Shown here in pieces: positions 1-8,802 of a stretch of DNA of 64,000 nucleotides; within the stretch, counting starts at the first letter, position 1, and every line of letters begins with the position of its first letter. The stretch is from Aspidiotus rigidus (lineage: Eukaryota > Arthropoda > Insecta > Hemiptera > Diaspididae). The stretch is from positions 5,828,001 to 5,892,000 of the forward strand of contig JAVHKY010000029.1 of assembly GCA_035079385.1 (NCBI GenBank), written 5' to 3'. The notes under the pieces are model-generated. The model did not search any database and was not told where the DNA came from. It saw nothing but the letters and a program-made list of their open reading frames with translations. Made by a program: the position numbers and the translations under genes.

Positions 1-760
1 TTATGTCTTATTTTTTGTCTCGTCATTAACATGTGTACGGACGCAGGAATAGCTAAACTATTCAACAATAATAATATATACGAATATTGCCAAGCAATCT
101 CTTTCAATGGTATTCCGCATAGGTACCTCAAGTCTTTATTTTTTTAAATAATTTGCGGGTCAAGATTTCTGGTAGTAATAATGAATGAACGGTGCGCGTA
201 TATACTTATGATAAGCTCATTCCCATTATCTTCATTACAAATTGTATTTTCGACTGTCGACTTCGCAAACGGTGGTATGCATAATTTTAACGTTCCATTC
301 CATCAATTCTAAACACGCCCGATTTTCATTCAGTATATTGACCTCTAGCAAAGCAACAATAAATTTATTATACGTAAGTACAGCTGTGTACAAGAGAAAT
401 TAGCTTCTTGGTCGCAAAGGAAAGGAAAACATGAAATAAAATTAGGAGAACTTGAGTGACCAAAATGAGTTCACTAGTTCATGATTGTACTCGACGCACA
501 GCGCAACCAATCTCAAAAGCCGCGAACATTTTTCCAACTCAAATAATATATTGAAGAACGGCCATTACCCGAGTTTCGTATTTTTTGGATCAAATATGGT
601 CTTCAACTCTCGGTATGAGGATAGCCAACTAGAGTGTATCATCCACATACAGTCGACCTACAGGAAGGAGAGGAAGATTAACCTTGAAGAAAGAAGAAGA
701 GACTCCAACAGCGATCTAGGTATACTGTAACTGAGATGGTGTTGTTGTTTACGTGTCTGG
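1..760. other. AT-rich stretch with no recognised gene
   Basis: I see no conserved coding pattern, repeat family or RNA gene here. Short open frames exist but have no recognisable motifs and no supporting splice sites. It reads as intergenic or intronic DNA. Confidence 0.5.
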
Positions 761-763
761 GAG

Positions 764-1257
764 CATTGCAGCTTGGTGGTTGTCAGGAAGAAGGAGGATT
801 CGCCAAGCGAAAAGAATATTAAAGCCCGAACAGGAAATTTAACTGCTCCTGAAGTTCTTCCTTATGCTCCAATTGAAGCGTCTAGCTCTTCAACTGATGA
901 TTCGGAAACAAAAAGGGAACAAGCAAACAGAATTTTATTCCGCGCAACTCGTAAGAGATGATTCAATAAAATGGGTAGTGTTTTTAGACAAAGACAATGA
1001 ATATCTGGCGCATCGGATTCAAAAACGAACAGAAAATTCCAAGTACACTGATGAGGAAATTGATGATATGGAAGATAAAAAGAAAGAATGAATTCACAAG
1101 GAATTTTGTTCGCAACAGAAAGGATTCTCAAATAGAAAATCTAGAAATCCAATGCATTCATTGGGAAAGAATAGCAAACTTTTTGTATCGCTGTGAACCC
1201 AATTGCCCACAAAAATTGTGGCGATTCTCTCATCGAGATCATTTAGAACGCCATTGA
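764..1257 (+). pseudogene. Decayed coding-like tract, unknown, charged
   Basis: Overlapping plus-strand frames read as ordinary protein but shift relative to each other. One frame (about 773-961) is serine- and acid-rich and ends in RATRKR. A second (about 950-1091) is highly charged, with the run TDEEIDDMEDKKKE. A third (997-1257) contains cysteines and histidines in the pattern CIHWER, RCEPNC, HRDHLERH. No family is recognised. The tract abuts the minus-strand BEL/Pao gag fragment and may be part of the same decayed transposon region, or chance open frames. I do not assign a function. Confidence 0.2.
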
Positions 1258-1261
1258 TATA

Positions 1262-1880
1262 ATGTACATATATATCATGAAGGCGAAAGATGGTAGTTGA
1301 CGGATAAGATTCAGCGGTTCACCTTTCAATAGAGATCTCAAGTACTGGAACCGGCCCAGATTTATTATGTATTGATCCAGGTAATTCGTTTTGAACTCGA
1401 TTCAAGTGGAAAATTTCCCAGTAAAGGCTTCGACTTCGAGACTCGGTAGTTTGACGTTGATCGGATTTGAGGAATCAACGGCTTTTGATGTACGCTTGGA
1501 CAATTCAGTTATGAGCAGGTCTCTTCAATTTTTTCAAGATCCTCAGTACTGCGGGTCGTCGTTCTCGAAGTTGTTGTTGCTGAGCATGACGATACAAACG
1601 ACGTACCTCTTGTTGTACCTTTGTCTCGAAATTGTCTATTTCATTGAGGGCGAGCTGAAAAACTTCGATAGTTCGACTACGATCGTCGATATCTTCCTCT
1701 AGAATTTGCCATTCGAAGTCGATGTCCACAATACTAGTGGTGTTTGAAACCTACATCGTCTGCAATCCTTTCGTCTTCGTTAGCTACTATTTCCATTGCG
1801 ACTTCGACATCATTTAGGGGTACATTTGGATTGTTCGCATTTGTAGCAGGAGATTTTGTAGATTCCGGAGGACCAAAAAA
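1262..1880 (-). pseudogene. BEL/Pao LTR-retrotransposon gag fragment (DUF1759-like)
   Basis: On the minus strand an acidic segment (about 1,740-1,880, DVEVAMEIVANEDERIADD) is followed, after a frameshift, by a helical and basic segment (1,505-1,729, EVRRLYRHAQQQQLRERR). After another frame change (1,265-1,505) comes the characteristic gag stretch KLPSLEVEAFTGKFS, then a stop where the family usually has W, then IEFKTNYLDQYI and GRFQYLRSLLKGEPLNLI. The order 'LP.LE...F.G....W..FK', then 'F.YL+S.L.GE...LI..LP', is the DUF1759 signature of BEL/Pao gag proteins. Gag forms the retrotransposon capsid. The copy carries at least two frameshifts and a nonsense codon, so it is dead. No protease, RT or integrase and no clear LTR pair is visible nearby. 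Family assignment is fairly secure; exact ends are not. Confidence 0.7.
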
Positions 1881-2870
1881 TGGAGAATAAATTAAGAGGG
1901 TAGTTCGTAAATCAAGGAGTTTGGCTCGTATATTATAAAAAGGTAGTAAAAGTGAACGAATATATCAGAACACTAAGAATTTATTAATGTGTTACATCGT
2001 AAGTCAACTTATAAAATAAATGCGTAGCAAAGTGCTTATTTGACTCGTCCATCCTCCGGCTCGGACGAGAAATAATTTTACGATCTATACATTCGAATGA
2101 CGACGAAACTTCGTCTTTTGTCTCTGGTATAATATTGGAAAGAAATACAGGAGCCAACGGAAGTCGGCACATCTGTTAGCAGTTAAGCCACTAAAATCTT
2201 GAAGTTCGTCACATCGACGTGTGAAGAATTCGTGCAACTGGGTCATAAAAATGGTGCACCGTGCGGAGTGTAGGTTAGGTTCATCACGTACAATACTCGG
2301 CTCTGGAGCCAGACTTGACGCTTGAAGGATCTTAGAATAGCAGCAAACGTGTGCGTCTAACATTGAACGTATTTTCTCCCTCTCGATGCATAGTGGTACA
2401 AATAAGTGAATTAGCAGTATAGGTGAGTTATTGGAGAAGTGAATTTTCGTACGGCTGTGGTGAGTAATCATTGAGTTCTTGCCTTAAGATAGTGACCAGA
2501 ACTTGATTTAGTCTATTAGGTGGCTGCGAATTTAATGTATAGTAAAGCATAAGTTAGGTACTTTAGTTTTTAGAATCAGTGCACGGTTGAGAAAAGAGTC
2601 TACAGTGGTTGAGCTTAAAGTAAGCAGTGGTTCAATTGGGATTTTCTGCAGGGATCAAGGAAGTTGACCGGATGAAGCACAGAAGCGCACCAGTGGATCA
2701 AGGTTGAGAGGAGAACGAGTCTTGTGTAAGGTGGGGCAGATCTTGGATCTGTTAGTCTCTAATGTGGTGGTCGGCGGTAGCCCGAGTTGGTGACCTGTCC
2801 CGCTGGAGGAACTGATAACTGTATGAAAGAATGACATGAATCGGCACGACGGGAAAAATTATTTTATAAG
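1881..2870. other. Unassigned stretch beside BEL/Pao gag
   Basis: This lies 5' of the minus-strand gag and would be expected to hold leader or LTR sequence, but I could not pair it with a second LTR in the window. The stretch 2,655-2,830 is GC-richer than its surroundings. No gene is supported. Confidence 0.4.
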
Positions 2871-2876
2871 TTTTTT

Positions 2877-3062
2877 ATTAAGCGGCACTGCCGTCGATAT
2901 AATGATTAAACGAAAAATGACCGACGTTTTGATAGTTACGACTATCTTCTTCGGGGTCAAGAAATATACTCATATTTCTTGACCCCGAAGAAGATAGTCG
3001 TAACTATCGAAACGTCGGTCATTTTTCGTTTAATCATTATATCGACGGCAGTGCCGCTTAAT
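2877..3062. repeat. 186-bp near-perfect hairpin (foldback/MITE)
   Basis: Two 91-bp arms (2,877-2,967 and 2,972-3,062) are reverse complements with one mismatch, around the 4-nt loop ACTC. Each arm contains CCCCGAAGAA, GATAGT, CGTA, ACTATC, GAAACGTCGG: a 6-bp stem flanked by GAAGA and GAAAC boxes. This resembles the decayed hammerhead-like motif found at ends of Penelope-like elements. The near identity of the arms implies a recent inversion-duplication or ongoing gene conversion. No target duplication is obvious. Confidence 0.85.
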
Positions 3063-3120
3063 GATAACTGTATGTATTAACAGGGAAGCAGATCTATGTT
3101 TTTTTTTTGAAAAATTTGCC

Positions 3121-3124
3121 ATAT

Positions 3125-3163
<39 letters not shown>

Positions 3164-3197
3164 TTCATTTATTTATTTATTTATTTATTTATTTATA
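3121..3197. repeat. (ATTT)n microsatellite
   Basis: About 19 tandem ATTT units with one ATTC interruption near the middle. Confidence 0.95.
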
Positions 3198-3424
3198 ATC
3201 CCGGAGGTAGACAATTCGACCTTACATTTCATGTTAAAATCATGAAATTTGGAACGAACATTTAGAATGCTTGAATAAGAAATTTGAGCCATGGCGTCAC
3301 GGTCCAAACCTCATAGGGGCCCTGTAATGGCGAGCTACCTAACTGGAAGAAGTTCTTGCGTATAAATGACCAAAACATTCATTTTGACAGAAAAAGAAAA
3401 CCTTTATTTGACGGATTTATCATA

Positions 3425-3514
3425 ATTGATTTTATTACTTAAAGGCTCTACCGTCATTAAAAAATTTTTGTATATTTTTTAATGACGGTAGAGCCTTTAA
3501 GTAATAAAATCAAT
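3425..3514. repeat. 90-bp hairpin MITE
   Basis: Arms of about 41 bp (3,425-3,465 and 3,474-3,514), containing ATTACTTAAAGGCTCTACCG, are reverse complements around an AT-rich loop. The flanks both contain ATTCATTTTG (3,373-3,385 and 3,514-3,525), possibly a target-site relic. It has no coding capacity. Confidence 0.8.
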
Positions 3515-3529
3515 CATTCATTTTGGTTC

Positions 3530-5055
3530 GCAATTCATGTGGATTCTTATATAATTCGGACCGCCAAATTCGAAAAAAATTATCAAAAAATTCTTCCGAC
3601 ATTTTAGGGGCGTCGAGGGGCTGATAACCCCTAAAATAGGGGTAAAGTTGAAGTGACATATTTCAACATAATATTTTTACGAATATCCTTATAAAGTTTT
3701 TCGTAGAATTTGGAAAAAATACTAAAAAAATTCTTTTGACCGTCCAAAAGGCCCAGGGGTTCCACCCCAATGAGGAAAGAATACTTGGTGTTTTTTGGAA
3801 AAATCTTGACGAGTTTCGAAGTAGAATTTAGCGCGAAATCCGGGAAAAATAGTGAAAAAATTCTTGGGGCCCTCGGAGGGGGTTGAGAGATGCACAAACC
3901 CTGAAAAGTGATGAAAAAAGTTCTGCTTTTTTTTCAAGTTCAACAAATTCTTATGTAGAATTTACCGTAGAATTCGGAAAAAACGGTAAAAAAATTCCTG
4001 AAGGTTTGTGAGAAAAGGTAAGAGGACTCAAACACCGAAAACTCAAAGTAAAAAATATGTGTTTTTGAGAAAATTCAATCAGATTCTCGTGTGAAATTTA
4101 CCTTAGCATTCAGAAAAAATCCTTTAAAAAATCTCACATTTTTATAACTTATGTAAACTGAAGGTGTATTTGCGGACTCATCAGTTTTTCTGATAGTTTC
4201 TACTTTTCAGTCCGTCATGTCAATCTTCCGTCCTCTTCAAATTTGGCGCCCATTTCATAGCAATTATTTATTTCATTAATTCTATTCATGGCGACGACGG
4301 GACCTCTGAGTTTTCTCAATGACGCTACAACTGCTGTATCAAAAGAACTGTGGAGTAGGAATATTTCGCGTATCAACGAATAAACGCAACGTAGGCCCAA
4401 GACAAAGAGCAAAGCAACTCGACTCACGTACCTCGTTCGGTTCGTTCCGCTTTTCTCGACTCGCGTTGCAACTAGTTCAAACTTGTCGCTCAAGAAGTCA
4501 TTTTCAGTGCACTTTCATGACGTCTTAACTAGAAAGAAGTAAATTATGTAGACAAATTCATCACGTAGCAAGAAATTCTATATAATATTTCATGAAAGTT
4601 CAAGTATGGAAACGCAGTTCTACAACTTCTGTTCCAAGACGTTTATATTCATCCCGGACTCCTCGAAGAGCCATGAGATTTTTTCAGGATTCTTTCTGAA
4701 TTCTACGATAGATTTCACACAAGAATCCGTTTGAATTTTCTCAAAAACGCACATTTTTTACTTTGAGTTTTGGGGGTTTGAGTCCTCTTACCCTCTCTCA
4801 GAGACCTTCAGAAATTTTTTTACCATTTTTCCGAATTCTACGGTAAATTCTACATAAAAATTTGTTAAACTTGAAAACAAAAAACGAAAATTTTTCATCA
4901 CTTTTCAGAGTTTGTGCCCCTCTTGAACCCCTCCGAGGGCCCAAGGAATTTTTTTCCGGATTTCGCACTGAGTTCTACTTCAAAACCAGTTAGGATTTCT
5001 CCGAAAAACAAAATATTTTTTCCTCAATTTGGGGGAGGGGAGATCCCTCGGCCTT
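3530..5055. repeat. Foldback of about 135-bp tandem units, inverted
   Basis: The left side (3,530-4,135) is a degenerate tandem array with the core GTAGAATTT...CGGAAAAAATGGTAAAAAAATTCTT recurring near 3,586, 3,724, 3,857, 3,990 and 4,127. The right side (about 4,665-5,055) carries the same units in reverse orientation. Matching landmarks include the GACCGTCCAAAAGGCC end at 3,740 against GGCCTTTTGTACGGTC at 5,050, and the CTTTTCAGAGTTTGTG block. The spacer 4,136-4,664 is unique sequence with no supported gene. Confidence 0.75.
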
Positions 5056-5084
5056 TTGTACGGTCGAGCTGTCACCAAGGAAGA

Positions 5085-5890
5085 AGAGAGTCATTTAGAG
5101 GTATTGCCGAGTTGAGGAACGGGTGCAACCGTCAGCGCCGTACATACCAGTGTATAGCAGAGGCCGTGAAGAGGGGCGGGTGGTTGCACCTGAATAGAGG
5201 CTAAGGAAAGCCATAAAAGACAGCAAGAATGAAGCGTGGAAAGAGCTGTGCGAAGTGGTAGAGGAGGACCCATTTAGCGAGCCCTAAAAGACAGCGCTGA
5301 AGAAGCTGAAGAGTCTCTCAGCAATGAGCCGAATGGAGGCGGATGTATTGGGGCGAACCTTTGATTGCTTGTTCCCTCAGCAGTTACCACCAATGGTGAA
5401 GCTGGCAATAGTAGAAGAGGATCGTATATCTCTCCTAGGTAACGAATAGTCAATAGACCTTGGGGTAAGTATTATAAGGCACCGATCCCGGATGAGATTC
5501 CGAATCCAGTCTGGAGCCCAATACATTCAGTTGACCCGGCACTGCTTGTTGATATATCCAATTTGGAAGCTGCTAGGGACTATTCCCCGGGCGTTGGAAG
5601 AAACCGCTAGCTTTGATCGATAAGAAGGATAAACCACTTGGCTTGCCACCCTCTTATCGACAACTTTATCTACTAGACAACATGGGCAAACTCTTCGAGA
5701 GAGTGATAGCCAGTCGACTCGAGAGAGTCAGTACAGTTTTTAAAACTGGACCTTGTACATCAGATGCTGGAATCAGGCTGGAGAAGGTAGCCCAGTCAGC
5801 AATTGCTGCCCCTCAGTTTTGCGCAGCCGTCCATGGGCGAGGATATTGGAGGCTCCCAAGGACGCAGAAGTGTCGACATACCTGATCTGG
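5085..5890 (+). pseudogene. R1-clade LINE ORF2 fragment (reverse transcriptase)
   Basis: Plus-strand frames encode the usual linker between endonuclease and reverse transcriptase of R1-type LINEs: LRKAIKDSKNEAWKELCEVV, then KLKSLSAMSRMEADVLGR. After several stops comes the RT block DKKDKPLGLPPSYR and LLDNMGKLFERVIASRLE, then a region corresponding to RT fingers and palm with internal deletions. The encoded enzyme would copy LINE RNA at nicked target DNA. Stops and frameshifts break the frame repeatedly (for example near 5,286 and 5,450), so this is a dead, 5'- and 3'-truncated copy. The second copy at 22.1-22.9 kb shares the same order of segments, confirming a family. Confidence 0.8.
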
Positions 5891-6009
5891 ATGATCAACT
5901 GTAAACGTGGCTGTCGAAAAATCTAAGTAGAGACGTCATTTTGATTACAAAGATTGGACAAGTTCTTCTAATTGGATCTTATTCTTTCCTTTCCTTCGCG
6001 ATGAAGACG

Positions 6010-6235
6010 CTAATAGTCGTCTTGTACATAGCTGTCTGCATATCTGCTTTGAGTCATTACCTTCTTGGTCTTGATTTCCACATCTTGCAGGTGAAAGGTG
6101 GGTCGACTGAACTTTCGACGGGTCGTGAATAGCTTGGCCTACGTCTTACCTACTACAAGTTCTAGTCTGACCGACTCGATCAATCCCGGTTTACCCTGCT
6201 CTCCACCGCTACAGTTGTTTCGGCAGAGCAAAAAG
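6010..6235 (-). pseudogene. LINE reverse-transcriptase scrap (minus strand)
   Basis: The reverse complement encodes VEIKTKKVM in the context RPTFHLQDVEIKTKKV. This corresponds to the region just after the catalytic aspartates of R1-type RTs, where a K/R-T-K-x-V-x-Y-L-G segment is normal. Two other minus-strand scraps at 8.3-8.8 kb and 26.2-26.5 kb share long stretches with it, including CTCTCCACCGCTACAG on the plus strand. It lies antisense to the neighbouring R1-type fragment and is broken by stops. Confidence 0.6.
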
Positions 6236-6299
6236 TAACGCTGAGCGCTTTTGGTTCACAAACCACGAATAAAGTTTTAATTTTATTACATCTTAATAA

Positions 6300-6600
6300 T
6301 TTGATAACGATGTCGTCAACGTGAGAGCCTACAGAAAACTTTTTTGCAGTCGGTATCTAAACACACGATATCGGAGAATCCCGCGACAGAAAAAAAGTCG
6401 TGCGTGTTCCGAGTATGTGAACTCTCTACTAATGAAGACACATTATACTCTCCCAGTCGGTAAGGTAATTAATTTAAGAGTAAAGAGATACCGATCCGAC
6501 TTTAGGAGCGCGAAATTTTATGCCGACATCATTAGTTAAACTGATGATGCGTTCGGTGACCCAAGATTGCACTCTGTTAACGTTCAATAAATGAGCTGAG

Positions 6601-6662
<62 letters not shown>

Positions 6663-8280
6663 AAAAACATTATAAGAACAAAAAAAAAACATCACCATCG
6701 TAAATACGTCTCTGATTCGAGTCTCGGTGAGAATAGCAGCCGAAAATGAGGGTATGTGCACATAAAAAATAAACCAAAAAGTTGTGATAATGCTCGAAAA
6801 TATAATAATAGGTATACAGGTATTTTTGATTTCAGTTCCATTAAACTGGTTTTAAAACGAGAGTGAAGCATTTATAAAATTTACCGCTAGCTATACGTAA
6901 TTAATGTCCTTATGAATTTAAACATGAGAATGTTTATCTCTCTATTTCCAATTTTTCACGTAAATTTTGAGTAAATTAACAGTGTGTGTTCTGAAAAAGG
7001 AAAACCTACGAGAATAATATATAAAGAATATCGGAGGGAGGTTTCATTCGAACAATACATAGGTGCAACTGCGAACTGGTTCGCGGTGAAAAATTAAAAT
7101 AAAAATAAATACAGGCTCCGGGTTGTACATAGTGAAAGTACTACCAACATGTTTATGCATATCGAGAGTGCCACACAGCACATTTCATCACTGGGTTGTA
7201 TTTTGTCTTACTTCAATTATGACTGCGTTGAGGTCAAGCCATGATCTACGAATTCGTAGACAGGCAGGGGGCGTAGAAAATTTCTTCGTCATATCCCTCA
7301 CATCGAATTGTAAATTCTATATGCAGACCAGATACGAAGCAAAGGTTACCGAGAACCGTTCCAAATAGGATTACTCAACGTCCCTATCTTCGCATGAGTC
7401 ATACTCGTACAAGTGCATTGCTGATTCTTTACACCTCACGACGATAATATTACATGTAGCAATTGTACCAGAAGAAATCAACCTATGCACCTCGGTATAA
7501 ATCGATACCTCACCATGTAAATGATGCAGAGTGTATACGTACTGCTCCTTACGCAGTTTCTAATTCGAAATGAGAATAATATACGTCGTATAATCGAACC
7601 ATTGCACAAGAATATTTACTTGAAATATTATGATAAATGGATACTTCGAATGGTAATGAAACGGCAGAGGTGAAAGGATTCGAACGGCGGCTAAGATTTA
7701 CATAACTTGAGCAGATCCGGGATTTTTACTTTCTTTCATTCTATTGTAAATTGTGTACTCCATAACACGTCTCGCATCCGTATACCTTCTTTTTTCGCCT
7801 ATATGACGTCTTACTGAACTTATTCGTAAATTTTAAACACAAATTTTCATACGCGATATTGTAAGTCATCAACACTTCGAAAGAGCTAGGCCAAATCCAC
7901 CCGGAAATGATCGCTGCTTTCTTCCATAAGAAAAATATTTGAGCAGTAAATTAAAGCTCAACCCGTGACTTCTTGCGACCAATTTCGATACCAACCAGGA
8001 CAGGATTATCGATCGAAACGAAAAGTCAGTCTTATTTAAACCAATCGATACGAAATTTTTCAGAATCCTTCTTCACGAGCAAGTCATAATTTTCGATAGT
8101 GTCTCGTGGCTTAGGCCTCATCCGTGAGTTGATAATTTCATGAACAGTCCTTCTCCCTCGATTTTGGATCGATTATCCGTCATTCATGAGTGAGAATCTT
8201 GCAATCGACTTCGACATCATTGCGTCGAGGTCAAAGCACAATTTGATAGGGTTTCAGAATTGACTTCTGATATAGGCTTC
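6300..8280. other. Unique AT-rich DNA with one composite microsatellite
   Basis: Apart from the poly-A/(GA)n tract at 6,599-6,660 and a small dyad GCGAACTGGTTCGC near 7,071, nothing is recognisable. Open frames are short and unsupported by splice sites. Confidence 0.5.
6599..6660. repeat. Poly-A followed by (GA)n
   Basis: A run of about 33 A residues passes directly into about 14 GA dinucleotides. It could be a decayed retroposon tail, but no retroposon body is recognisable upstream. Confidence 0.9.
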
Positions 8281-8284
8281 AAAG

Positions 8285-8765
8285 CCGACTGAAAATCGCC
8301 TACTGTCTGGCCGACTTATTCCAATACGCCTTTGCGTCTAGAGCCCAGTTAACCCTGTACTCTCCACCGTTACAGGTGTTTCGGCAGTGCATACCACCAA
8401 TATATCATTCGCATGGCAGATGTGGCAGCTTCAACTTGAAGATCCCATTTAATGCAGTGCACTACAAGAGCAAATTTCCGACAGCTAAGCGGGCTGCTGT
8501 TCATCCTGAGTAGACATGCAGGCATATCTGCGTCTATGAGTGCTTCCAATATCCCCTCCTATGGAATCGAGTTGAACGGATTTCTTATAACTGACGCGCA
8601 GATATTGCTGACTCGACTATCCTCTTTAGCCTCATTTTATAGCATCTGGTGTACAGCGTCCAGTTATTGATTTCGGATTGTGTCTCTTTCCTTCAGGTAG
8701 CTCTCGAGTTGATTGGCTATCACTCTCTACAGAAGTCTGACAGGAAAAGTGGTCGATCAGAGGAT
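8285..8765 (-). pseudogene. LINE reverse-transcriptase fragment (minus strand)
   Basis: The minus strand holds pieces of an R1-type RT domain. A segment resembling ERVIANQLESY (start of RT, near 8,720) is followed by a region like MRLKRIVESAISA, and then the area matching the catalytic loop (8,330-8,440). The same blocks occur in better order in the plus-strand copy at 22.6-22.9 kb, for example 'agactgaagaagatactcgagtcag'-type sequence. Frameshifts and stops are frequent. It directly abuts the 2.7-kb foldback that starts at 8,803. Confidence 0.55.
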
Positions 8766-8802
8766 GGCACGCAAGGTGGTTTACCCTTCCTCCAGGTAGT
8801 CG

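Noticed and set aside
2780..2812. TTGGTGACCTGTCCCGC as a retrotransposon primer-binding site
   Set aside because: Orientation is opposite to the neighbouring minus-strand BEL/Pao gag and no LTR pair was found.
4215..4545. Minus-strand exon between TTTACTTCTTTCTAG and GAACGAG|GTACGT
   Set aside because: Splice sites look good, but all three frames stop early after the acceptor, so it is not a coding exon. A non-coding exon cannot be excluded.
7670..7695. Box-B-like sequence (GTTCGAATCC on the minus strand), possible tRNA
   Set aside because: The bases flanking the loop cannot form the 5-bp T stem, and no acceptor stem or box A lies at the right distance.
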